Below, in pieces: positions 18,293 to 25,888 of a stretch of DNA of 64,000 bases (position 1 is its first letter; every line of letters begins with the position of its first letter). A program made the position numbers and the translations under genes. The DNA comes from Planctomycetota bacterium (lineage in GTDB: Bacteria > Planctomycetota > Phycisphaerae > Phycisphaerales > UBA1924). The notes under the pieces are model-generated. The model did no database searches. It saw only the letters and a list, made by a program, of their open reading frames with translations, and was not told the DNA's origin. Location of the stretch: contig JBCBSM010000001.1 in the NCBI GenBank assembly GCA_039819165.1, forward strand, positions 620,001 through 684,000, given 5' to 3'.

Positions 18293-18895
18293 TTGGATAC
18301 GTTCGACGCCATCTACTCGCGCCGCGCCGTCAAGCACTTCGATGCCGACCACCGGATGCCCGAGGCCGACCTCACGAAGCTGCTCGAAGCGGCGATCCAG
18401 TCGCCGACGAGCTTCAACATCCAGCACTGGCGGTTCGTGGTCGTGCAGGACCCCGAGCTCCGCGCGCAGATCCGCGCCAACGGCAACGACCAGGCGCAGA
18501 TGACGGATGCCAGCGTCCTGATCATCATGACCGGCGACGTCAAGGCCTGGACGAAGGAGCCCGGCCGCTACTGGCAGAACGCGCCGGACGAGGTCCGCGA
18601 CCTGCTGGTCAACTGGATGGGCCCCTTCCACGAGGGCAAGGAGCAGCTCCAGCGCGACGAGGCGCAGCGCTCCATCGGCATGGCGATGCAAACGATCATG
18701 CTCGCTGCCAAGGCACTAGGCTACGACAGCTGCCCGATGATCGGCTACGACCACGACGCGGTCGCCAAGCTCATCAACCTGCCCGGCGACCACTGCATCG
18801 GGCCGATGGTGGCGATCGGCAAGGGCACCAAGGACCCGTGGCCCAAGCCGGGCCAGCTGCCGCTGGGCGAGGTCGTGGTCACCGATCGCTTCTGA
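18293..18895 (+). CDS. Nitroreductase-family FMN oxidoreductase
   Basis: Flavin-dependent NAD(P)H oxidoreductase of the nitroreductase fold, 200 residues. Visible are the N-terminal R-R-A-V-K-H-F-D FMN-phosphate contact, S-P-T-S-F-N-I-Q-H-W-R-F flavin loop (~40-50), and the C-terminal Y-D-S-C-P-M-I-G-Y-D...I-G-P-M-V-A-I-G-K substrate/FMN segment. Translation most likely starts at TTG 18293, because AGGAG is eight bases upstream and no in-frame ATG is close. Its last 17 bases overlap the end of the convergent Mpo1-like gene. Substrate unknown. Confidence 0.9.
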   Translation: MDTFDAIYSRRAVKHFDADHRMPEADLTKLLEAAIQSPTSFNIQHWRFVVVQDPELRAQIRANGNDQAQMTDASVLIIMTGDVKAWTKEPGRYWQNAPDEVRDLLVNWMGPFHEGKEQLQRDEAQRSIGMAMQTIMLAAKALGYDSCPMIGYDHDAVAKLINLPGDHCIGPMVAIGKGTKDPWPKPGQLPLGEVVVTDRF

Positions 18896-19286
18896 TCGGT
18901 TGCGCGTCGACCCGCTGGGGCACCGGCTCGCGGAGCGGCCGCTGCAGCGTCAGGATCTCGTAGGTCATCTTGAAGTCGCCCAGCACGGAGTAGAGCGGTT
19001 GCTTGAAGGTCCGCGGCCGGTTGTGCTCGACCAGCAGGTGGCTCAGCCACGCGGCGCCGTACGCGACGATCACGCCGACGAGCAGCAGCCACCAGGTCAT
19101 CGAGATCGCGGCGAGGAGCACGGCCGCGAACAAGCCGAGCGTGCCCAGCACGTGCCACACGCGGGTTGCGGGCTTCTGGTGGTCGGCGAGGTAGGCCGGA
19201 TAGAACTCGCCGAAGCACGCACAGCCTTCCGTCTCGGGGCAGGCCTCTTCGACGTAGCTGCCGCTCGGGGGCTCGGCGTGGATCAT
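18879..19286 (-). CDS. Mpo1-like (DUF962) membrane protein
   Basis: 135 residues. The pattern F-Y-P-A-Y-L-A-D-H-Q-K-P-A-T-R-V-W-H-V-L-G-T, two hydrophobic helices (~48-90), then A-W-L-S-H-L-L-V-E-H-N-R-P and F-K-Q-P-L-Y-S-V-L-G-D is the DUF962/Mpo1 signature, with paired histidines that bind iron in yeast Mpo1, a 2-hydroxy fatty-acid dioxygenase. A bacterial role in lipid oxidation is inference from the family. ATG at 19286 is chosen because AAGGAG is correctly spaced; a 45-residue upstream extension is Arg-rich and unlikely. Confidence 0.85.
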   Translation of the reverse strand: MIHAEPPSGSYVEEACPETEGCACFGEFYPAYLADHQKPATRVWHVLGTLGLFAAVLLAAISMTWWLLLVGVIVAYGAAWLSHLLVEHNRPRTFKQPLYSVLGDFKMTYEILTLQRPLREPVPQRVDAQPIRSDR

Positions 19287-19477
19287 CGACGTCTCCTTCG
19301 GGCGTGGGGTCGCTGGTCGGGCCCGACGCTCCGCCGGGCGGCCGCACCGAGCCCAACCCCTCTCGGCACGGCCGCTATTCGCGATATCATGAGAAAGGTC
19401 CGCGATGCCGCCCGCGGTCATATCGGTCCTACCGGGCGGGCTGTTGGTCGGGGCCCCGCTGGCAGGTGGAGTTGATC

Positions 19478-20326
19478 ATGGCCGTCCTGAGCGCGTTCCT
19501 GAGCAAGCACAGGAATCACCACCAGCACGCGTCCTACCTGACGCTCGTCAAGGGCGTGGTGGGCATGCTGATCGACCCGGAGCACACCGAATCGGTATTC
19601 GACATCGAGGACGGCCTCCGCAAGTCGGACGCGACCTGCGAGCTGCTGCGATTCTCGACGCAGGATCCGGGCGTGATGGCGATGGTCGAGGAGCGGTACC
19701 TCCAACCCGTGCCCGACACCGATGCGCTCCGCCGGCTGCCGACGGGCACGCTCGGCCGCGCCTACGTCGATCATCTCGAGTCCATGGGCTACGACCCGGA
19801 CTACTACCGCAAGATCGAGGTCAAGACCGACGCCGAGTACATCATGATGCGGATCCGCCAGACGCACGATATCTGGCACGTCGTGACCGGCTTCGACACG
19901 CACCCGCTCGGCGAGATCTCGGTCAAGGCCGTCGAGCTGGCGCAGACGCACCGGCCGATGGCGGCGGCGATCTGCGCGGGCGGCATATTCCGCTACATGA
20001 TGAAGCAGCCCGACGAGTTCGGCGACTGCATCGACACCATCGTCGCGGGCTACCACCTGGGCCTGCGCGCCAAGTCGCTGCTCTCCATGAAGTGGGAGCA
20101 GCACTGGGCCGAGCCGCTGGAGGACCTGCGGCGGCGGATGGACGTCGAGCCGCTGGGGCCGCACGGCGGGCAGCTGACGGTATCGCTCACCCCCCACTCT
20201 CGCTCTGTTGCCGACCGCTGGGTGCGATCGGAGATGGCCGACGCGCTGGCGCGGATCGAGCGGGAGGATCCCGAAGCGGCCGCGGCCGAGCCCGAGTCGG
20301 ACCACGACCACAGCGAGCACGCCTAG
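19478..20326 (+). CDS. Coq4-family protein
   Basis: Related to Coq4, the scaffold and C1-processing factor of ubiquinone synthesis. The 282-residue product contains H130-D-I-W-H134 and then, exactly 11 residues later, E146 in L-G-E-I, matching the H-D-x2-H-x11-E zinc signature of COQ4. The region around it (R-I-R-Q-T-H-D, G-F-D-T-H-P-L-G-E-I-S-V-K) is strongly COQ4-like. The last ~50 residues are acidic and low complexity. GTGGAG lies before ATG at 19478. A UbiB-type kinase gene is 1.2 kb downstream. Whether this organism makes ubiquinone is unknown. Confidence 0.87.
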   Translation: MAVLSAFLSKHRNHHQHASYLTLVKGVVGMLIDPEHTESVFDIEDGLRKSDATCELLRFSTQDPGVMAMVEERYLQPVPDTDALRRLPTGTLGRAYVDHLESMGYDPDYYRKIEVKTDAEYIMMRIRQTHDIWHVVTGFDTHPLGEISVKAVELAQTHRPMAAAICAGGIFRYMMKQPDEFGDCIDTIVAGYHLGLRAKSLLSMKWEQHWAEPLEDLRRRMDVEPLGPHGGQLTVSLTPHSRSVADRWVRSEMADALARIEREDPEAAAAEPESDHDHSEHA

Positions 20327-20398
20327 AGCCCGCGCGGTGCCTGGGGTGTGCGGTCGCTCGCGGGACTACCGTCCCGCGAACCCCCCGAGGAGCACCGC

Positions 20399-21418
20399 AT
20401 GCCCACGACCGTCAAGGCGATGGCCGCCGAATCCGCCGGCGCCGAGCTCACGCCCTTCGAATACGAACTGGGCGACCTTGGCGCGCACGAGGTCGACATC
20501 GACGTGGAGACCTGCGGCATCTGCCACAGCGACCTCTCGATGCTCAACAACGACTGGGGGCAGAGCGCCTACCCGCTCGTCGCGGGCCACGAGGCCAGCG
20601 GCCGCATCGCCGCCGTGGGCGAGCACGTGCAGGGGCTGGAGGTCGGCCAGCGGGTCGGCCTGGGCTGGTTCAGCGGCTCGTGCATGCACTGCCGCCAGTG
20701 CATGCGGGGCGATCACAACCTGTGTGCTGAGACTGAGGCGACCATCGGCGGCCGCCACGGTGGGTTTGCCAGCCGCGTTCGGTGCGGCGCGGAATGGGCC
20801 GTGCCCATCCCCGACGGCGTCGATCCGGTAAAGGCCGGCCCCCTGTTCTGCGGCGGCATCACGGTGTTCAACCCCATCGTGCAGATGGGCGTGCGGCCGA
20901 CCGATCGCGTGGGCGTCATCGGCATCGGCGGGCTGGGGCACCTGGCGCTGCAGTTCCTGGCCGCGTGGGGCTGCGAGGTGACGGCATTCACCTCGACGGG
21001 CTCGAAGGCCGACGAGGCCAAGACGCTCGGGGCCCACCGCATCGTGGATTCGCGAAGCGATGCCGCCATCGAGGAGCAGGCCGGCCGCTTCGACTTCATT
21101 CTCTCCACCGTCAACGTCGGGCTGAACTGGGACGCCTACCTCGCGGCGCTCGGGCCCCGCGGGCGGCTGCACTACGTCGGCGCGGTCGCCGAGCCGATCG
21201 AGTTCGGCGTGTTCGATTTGCTTATGCAGCAGCGTGAGATCTCCGCGACGCCGCTGGGCAGCCCCGCGACGACGGCGAGCATGCTGGAGTTCTGCGGCCG
21301 CCACGGCATCGAGGCCGTCACCGAGACCTTCAAGATGTCCGAGGCCAACGACGCGCTGCAGCACCTAAGGGGCGGCAAGGCCCGCTATCGCATCGTGCTC
21401 GAGCAGGATCTGGCGTAG
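20399..21418 (+). CDS. Zinc-dependent alcohol dehydrogenase (YahK/CAD-like aldehyde reductase)
   Basis: NAD(P)H-dependent medium-chain dehydrogenase/reductase, 339 residues. Zinc ligands are visible: catalytic Cys42 in C-G-I-C-H-S-D-L and H64-E65 in A-G-H-E, and structural Cys95, Cys98, Cys101 and Cys109. The Rossmann dinucleotide site is G-V-I-G-I-G-G-L-G-H-L-A (~180-195); T-S-T-G-S-K after the second strand suggests NADP preference as in the cinnamyl-alcohol dehydrogenase/YahK subgroup. GAGGAG precedes ATG at 20399. It probably reduces broad-range aldehydes. It lies between Coq4 and UbiB-like genes but has no evident functional link with them. Confidence 0.93.
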   Translation: MPTTVKAMAAESAGAELTPFEYELGDLGAHEVDIDVETCGICHSDLSMLNNDWGQSAYPLVAGHEASGRIAAVGEHVQGLEVGQRVGLGWFSGSCMHCRQCMRGDHNLCAETEATIGGRHGGFASRVRCGAEWAVPIPDGVDPVKAGPLFCGGITVFNPIVQMGVRPTDRVGVIGIGGLGHLALQFLAAWGCEVTAFTSTGSKADEAKTLGAHRIVDSRSDAAIEEQAGRFDFILSTVNVGLNWDAYLAALGPRGRLHYVGAVAEPIEFGVFDLLMQQREISATPLGSPATTASMLEFCGRHGIEAVTETFKMSEANDALQHLRGGKARYRIVLEQDLA

Positions 21419-21527
21419 GCGTGTGGCACGCTCCGGGCGATCGTCGCCGCGGTCCCAGCCCGGCCAGAAAACGCGGAGCGGGGATGTTCGCTATCGGAGC
21501 CGCCGTCTCTGGACCGACGGACTGAGC

Positions 21528-23264
21528 ATGGCCGTGTACCTCTTTAATCCGCGCCGCACCATCCGCAACGCGCAGCGGGCCCGCGAGATCCTGCAGACCT
21601 TCGCCCGCTTCGGGTTCCAGGAGTTCATCCACGAACTGCAGCTCGATCGGCTGGTGCTGCGGGGCAGTCGCTTCGTCGGGCTGGCCAAGCCGGACGCCAA
21701 GGTCCAGCGCACGCCGCTGGCGGTCCGGCTCCGCCAGGCGATGGAGGACCTGGGGCCGAGCTTCGTCAAGATGGCCCAGATCCTGTCGACGCGGCCCGAC
21801 CTCATCCCGCCCGAGTGGGCCGAGGAGTTCCGCACGCTGCAGAGCTCGGTGCGGCCCGTGCCCGCCGACAAGATGCGGGCCCACCTCTCGACGCTGTATG
21901 GCGGCGATGCTGGCAAAGGCGTAGACGAACGATTCCGAGTGATCGACGAGGAGCCGCTGGGTTCTGGGTCGATCGCGCAGGCGCACCGGGCCGAGCTGCG
22001 GGACGGCACCGAGGTGGTGCTCAAGGTGCTGCGTCCCGGGATCCACCGCGTCATCGAGGCCGACGTCGAGATCCTGCGCGTGCTGGCCCGCTTCGCGGAG
22101 AGCCGATTCCGTGATCTGGGGTACAGCCCGATGCAGATCGTCGAGCAATTCGCCCAGCAGGTGCAACGCGAGCTGGACCTTACCCGCGAGCTGCGGTCGA
22201 TCGACCGCATGCGGGCGGCCTTCCGCGAGGACGACCGCATCGTCTTCCCGCGTGTATTCGCCGAGCACAGCACGGACGCGGTGCTGTGCATGGAGCGGGT
22301 CCACGGCACGCTGCTCGGCCGGGCGGCGGACGACGAGTTCACGCTCGCCGAGCGCGAGTCGATCGTGGCCATCGGCAGCGACATGGTCTTCCGCCAGTGC
22401 TTCGAGATCGGCTTCTTCCACGCCGACCCGCACCCCGGCAACCTGTTCGTGCGCCGCCGGGAGGGCCACGTGGATGGGGACGACTCGCCCGTCCAGCTGT
22501 GCCTGATCGACTTCGGCATGACCGGCGAGATCGATCCCCGCACGGCCGAGCTGCTGGCCGACATGGTGCATGGCACGGTCTCGGGCGATCTCGATCGCGT
22601 GCTGGAGGGCGTGCTGGAGCTTGCGGGGGCCAACCCGCTGCGGATCCGAGAGCGGGCGCTTCGCACCGACGTGTGGGAGTTCATGTCCCGCTTCGAGACC
22701 GCGAGCCTCGATGGGCTGAAGATGGGCGGGCTGCTCGGCGACTTATTCGTGAAGGTCCGCCGCCACGATCTCGAGATCCCCGCCGACATCGTGTACCTGG
22801 TCAAGGCCATCGCGACCATCGAGGGCGTGGGCGAGCAAGTGTGCCCGTCGTTCGACCTGGTGGGCCACGTCACGCCGCACATGGAGCGGCTCGTGCGGCG
22901 GCGGCTTGGGTTCGGCGCGCTGCGGAGGCGGGTCGAGCGATCGTCGATGGCCTACGCCAAGCTGCTCGACCGCGTGCCCACCGCCGCCAGCGGTCTGCTG
23001 CACACCGTCCGCAGCGGTGACCTGGAGGTCCAGCTCCGCCACAACGGGCTGGACAACGTGACCCACGAGATCGAACGGGCCAGCCGCAACATCAGCTACG
23101 CGCTGGTGATCAGCGCCCTGGTCGTCGGCGGGGCCATCCTGATGCTGGCCGATCGCGCCGGCTCGGGCCCGCAGGCGGGGTTGCTCTTCTGGGCGGCCAT
23201 CGGCTGCTTCGTGCTGGCGGTCGGCCTCGGCATCGTGCGGGCCCTGACGCGGACGAGTGTGTAG
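21528..23264 (+). CDS. ABC1/UbiB/AarF family protein kinase-like ATPase
   Basis: Atypical kinase-like protein of the UbiB/COQ8 family that supports isoprenoid quinone biosynthesis. The 578 residues show the family order: basic N-terminal helices, P-S-F-V-K-M-A-Q-I-L-S-T-R-P-D (KxGQ region, here with Ala replacing Gly, ~83-97), L-G-S-G-S-I-A-Q-A-H glycine/alanine-rich loop, V-V-L-K-V-L-R-P-G catalytic Lys, H-A-D-P-H-P-G-N-L catalytic loop and C-L-I-D-F-G-M DFG motif. Two transmembrane helices close the protein (~530-572), as in UbiB. ATG at 21528 is the first methionine after the intergenic region. Confidence 0.92.
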   Translation: MAVYLFNPRRTIRNAQRAREILQTFARFGFQEFIHELQLDRLVLRGSRFVGLAKPDAKVQRTPLAVRLRQAMEDLGPSFVKMAQILSTRPDLIPPEWAEEFRTLQSSVRPVPADKMRAHLSTLYGGDAGKGVDERFRVIDEEPLGSGSIAQAHRAELRDGTEVVLKVLRPGIHRVIEADVEILRVLARFAESRFRDLGYSPMQIVEQFAQQVQRELDLTRELRSIDRMRAAFREDDRIVFPRVFAEHSTDAVLCMERVHGTLLGRAADDEFTLAERESIVAIGSDMVFRQCFEIGFFHADPHPGNLFVRRREGHVDGDDSPVQLCLIDFGMTGEIDPRTAELLADMVHGTVSGDLDRVLEGVLELAGANPLRIRERALRTDVWEFMSRFETASLDGLKMGGLLGDLFVKVRRHDLEIPADIVYLVKAIATIEGVGEQVCPSFDLVGHVTPHMERLVRRRLGFGALRRRVERSSMAYAKLLDRVPTAASGLLHTVRSGDLEVQLRHNGLDNVTHEIERASRNISYALVISALVVGGAILMLADRAGSGPQAGLLFWAAIGCFVLAVGLGIVRALTRTSV

Positions 23265-23308
23265 GGGATCACCGCAATCGCGAGGCCGATGCGGCTAACA
23301 ATGCCCGC

Positions 23309-24715
23309 ATGGACCAGCCCGACAGCGACGCTCCGAGTCCGACGCCAGGGCAGCCACCCCTGCAGGAGGCTGCGCATCCCCCGCTCGAGCGGCCGGCCGC
23401 CCCGCTGCTGCTGTCCTCCGGGCCGACCCGGGGCGGCGAGCGGATCGCCGGCATCGACGTGCTCCGCGGCTTCGCGGTGCTGGGCATCTTCGTGATGAAC
23501 CTGCCCACCTTCGCCTACAGCCGCTACGCCTTCATGGACCCCTCGCTCCAGGGCGGCCTGGATGCCGCCGCCGACCGCTGGGCGTGGATCGGCTCGCACG
23601 TCGTCTTCGAGATGAAGATGATGACGCTCTTCAGCCTGCTGTTCGGCGCCGGCCTGTTCATCATCGCCGACAGGCAGCGCCGCCGGCGAAAGGCCTGGGA
23701 TGGCATGGGCCGCCGCCCCGCGAGACCCGCGGCGGTGATCTACAGGCGGCTTGGCGTGCTGCTGCTCGTCGGACTGGTGCACGCGTACCTCGTGTGGGAG
23801 GGCGATATCCTGTTCACCTACGCGGTGCTGGGCGCGCTCGTCTTCCCGCTCTACCGGCTGCCCGCGGGCTGGCTGGTGGCACTCGCGTGCCTGCTGCTAC
23901 CCGTCGCGATGGCGAGCAACTTCGGCTTCGGCTGGTTCTTTGAGGCCTCCCGCGACGCCTGGGATCTGCAACAGGCCGACCCGGAGCGATTCGCGGCCCT
24001 CCCGGGCTGGCAGCAGGAATTCGCCGACGAATGGCCCGACCTGAGCCGGGACTTCGCCCCGACCGAGGAGATGCTGGCCGAGGAGCGGCGGGTCTTCCAG
24101 GGCGGATTCCTCGACCTGATGCCCAGCCGGGCGGAGCAGGCGTTCTTCATCCAGGTGCCCATGATGCTGATGTTCAGCCTGTGGCGGGTGGGCGGCCTGA
24201 TGCTGCTGGGCATGGCGCTGTTCAAGAGCGGCGGCCTCCGCGGGGCCTGGTCGGTGCGGACCTACGCCGCGCTGGCCGTGCTCGGGCTCGGGCTGGGATA
24301 TCCGATGGCGTTCTGGGGCGCCCGAGGCATGCTGGCGAGCGACTTCGACGTCGTGCACCTGTTCAAGGTGGGCTGGAACACCAACTACGTCGCGAGCCTG
24401 CTGGTGGCGATGGGCTACTTCGGGCTCGTGTTCTTGATCTGTAAGATCAATATTTTCAGCATGTTGCGCTTGGTGCTGGCCTCGATCGGCCGCCTGGCGC
24501 TGACAAACTACCTGATGCAGTCGGTCATCGCGGCGACCCTGTTCTACGGCTACGGCTTCGGCCTGTGGAACGAGATCGGCCGGGCCGGCTTGCTCGGCGT
24601 CGTGGCCGGGGTCTGGATCGGACAGGCCGCCTTCTCTACTCTTTGGCTTCGCGTTTTCGATTTCGGGCCGTTGGAGTGGCTCTGGCGGCGCACGACCTAC
24701 CCGTCCGCTACGTAG
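23309..24715 (+). CDS. DUF418-family polytopic membrane protein
   Basis: 468 residues with a Pro-rich cytoplasmic N-terminus (~45 residues) followed by I-D-V-L-R-G-F-A-V-L-G-I and about nine to ten membrane helices. This opening (D-x-L-R-G-F-A-x-x-G-I) plus the C-terminal G-R-x-A-L-T-N-Y-L-x-Q-S segment is the signature of DUF418/DUF1624-type proteins, related to acyltransferase-3 membrane proteins. Function is not established. The Fur-family gene follows after 31 bases, so they may be co-transcribed. Confidence 0.88.
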   Translation: MDQPDSDAPSPTPGQPPLQEAAHPPLERPAAPLLLSSGPTRGGERIAGIDVLRGFAVLGIFVMNLPTFAYSRYAFMDPSLQGGLDAAADRWAWIGSHVVFEMKMMTLFSLLFGAGLFIIADRQRRRRKAWDGMGRRPARPAAVIYRRLGVLLLVGLVHAYLVWEGDILFTYAVLGALVFPLYRLPAGWLVALACLLLPVAMASNFGFGWFFEASRDAWDLQQADPERFAALPGWQQEFADEWPDLSRDFAPTEEMLAEERRVFQGGFLDLMPSRAEQAFFIQVPMMLMFSLWRVGGLMLLGMALFKSGGLRGAWSVRTYAALAVLGLGLGYPMAFWGARGMLASDFDVVHLFKVGWNTNYVASLLVAMGYFGLVFLICKINIFSMLRLVLASIGRLALTNYLMQSVIAATLFYGYGFGLWNEIGRAGLLGVVAGVWIGQAAFSTLWLRVFDFGPLEWLWRRTTYPSAT

Positions 24716-24746
24716 CCATTTCCCCGCCCGCGAGGAGGGTCTTCCC

Positions 24747-25148
24747 GTGACTCGCGACACCCGACAACGCCGCGCGATCCGCACCGTCTTCGCCGACGCC
24801 GACGGCCCGCTGAGCCCCCAGGAGGTGCTCGAGCGGGCCAAGCACACCGTGGCGGGCATCGGGCTGGCCACGGTCTACCGCAACATCAAGCTGATGGTCG
24901 AGGACAGCGAGCTGTCGCCCGTGGACCTCCCGGGTGAGCCGTCTCGGTACGAGTCGGTGCAGCGGGCCCAGCAGCACCACCACTTCTTCAAGTGCGAGCA
25001 GTGCGGGCGGGTCTTCGACATCATGGGCTGCGTTGGCAACCCCGATTCGCTTGCGCCCGACGGCTTCTCGGTCACCCGGCACCACATCGTGCTGTACGGC
25101 GACTGCCAGCGAGAGGACTGCAAGGCCCGGGCCCATGTGTCCGCGTAG
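24747..25148 (+). CDS. Fur-family metalloregulator
   Basis: 133-residue metal-responsive repressor of the Fur superfamily. Residues 1-75 are a winged helix (R-R-A-I-R-T-V-F, L-S-P-Q-E-V-L-E-R-A, G-L-A-T-V-Y-R-N-I-K-L); the dimerisation part carries H-H-H-F-F-K-C-E-Q-C metal/zinc ligands and a second Cys pair C-Q-R-E-D-C near the end. The start is GTG at 24747, seven bases after GAGGAGG. Fur, Zur and PerR cannot be separated from this alone. A 7-1-7 palindrome in front of the iron-uptake operon at 37.5 kb is a plausible target in this window. Confidence 0.9.
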   Translation: MTRDTRQRRAIRTVFADADGPLSPQEVLERAKHTVAGIGLATVYRNIKLMVEDSELSPVDLPGEPSRYESVQRAQQHHHFFKCEQCGRVFDIMGCVGNPDSLAPDGFSVTRHHIVLYGDCQREDCKARAHVSA

Positions 25149-25173
25149 GCGAGCCGGCTCGATCTCCGGATCG

Positions 25174-25647
25174 ATGCGGCTGCTCGCGGCCGCCCTGCTG
25201 GCGGGGTCCTGCGGCGGGTGCGCCGCCGCCGCCGCGGTGCCGATCTTCAGCGTGGCGTCGGCGGGCGCGTCAACCGCCAACGTTGGTTACGCGACCTGGC
25301 GGGGCTCCAGGCTGCAGTACGTCGACCTGGTGGGCATCGACCGGATGACCAGCGCCGCCCTCACGGTCTTCGACGAGTTGAGCCTCACCGTCAGCGAACC
25401 CCGCGACACGGCCCTGGAGGCCGTGATCGTCGAGCGGAGCTACGTCGTTCGCACCGAGCGGGGCCGGCTGGCGGAGATCCAGATCGACCGGCTGACGCCG
25501 TCCATGACCCGATTCACGATCGACGTGGGCCTGTTCGGCGACCGGGCGTCGGCGCGGCTGCTGGTGGACAGCATCCAGCGCGAGCTGCGGCGGATGATCG
25601 ACGCCGATGCGGCCGCCGGCCGGTCGCCCGGGGCCGCCGATCCCTGA
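25174..25647 (+). CDS. DUF3568-like predicted lipoprotein
   Basis: 157 residues: a short signal sequence with C-G-G-C as candidate lipobox, an alanine-rich stretch, then Y-A-T-W-R-G-S-R-L-Q-Y and alternating strands and helices of the DUF3568 kind, in which an ATW-x-G-x-L motif is followed by an A-x-x-A-L-x-x-L helix. It should be anchored in the periplasm; function unknown. ATG at 25174 is preferred because the hydrophobic signal begins there; an in-frame ATG at 25135 overlaps the Fur-family gene and would add a basic extension. Confidence 0.7.
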   Translation: MRLLAAALLAGSCGGCAAAAAVPIFSVASAGASTANVGYATWRGSRLQYVDLVGIDRMTSAALTVFDELSLTVSEPRDTALEAVIVERSYVVRTERGRLAEIQIDRLTPSMTRFTIDVGLFGDRASARLLVDSIQRELRRMIDADAAAGRSPGAADP

Positions 25648-25676
25648 GCAATTCGCGAATCCTCGGGTCGCGGCGG

Positions 25677-25705
25677 TTGCCATCGTCCGGAGGGTTGCAG
25701 ATACT
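25677..25705 (+). promoter_or_regulatory. Candidate sigma-70-like promoter of the transketolase gene
   Basis: TTGCCA (25677-25682) and GATACT (25700-25705) are separated by exactly 17 bases in the gap between the lipoprotein stop and transketolase. Predicted transcription would start near 25712, giving a leader of about 175 bases. Each hexamer has five matches or fewer to consensus, so this is a candidate only. Confidence 0.45.
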
Positions 25706-25888
25706 CCCGGCACGCCGTCGCGGGGCCGGAGATCGGTCCGCCACCCGCGCCGGCCGCAATCTCAGGCACCGCCCCGCGCGGCGTCCGGAGCTCTTGGGGA
25801 TAGACGGCCGACGGTCCTCCGCGGACCCGCTCGCATCGGCCCTTTCCGCCCACGGTCTCGGCGACCGTCGGGCGAGAAAGGAAGCCCG

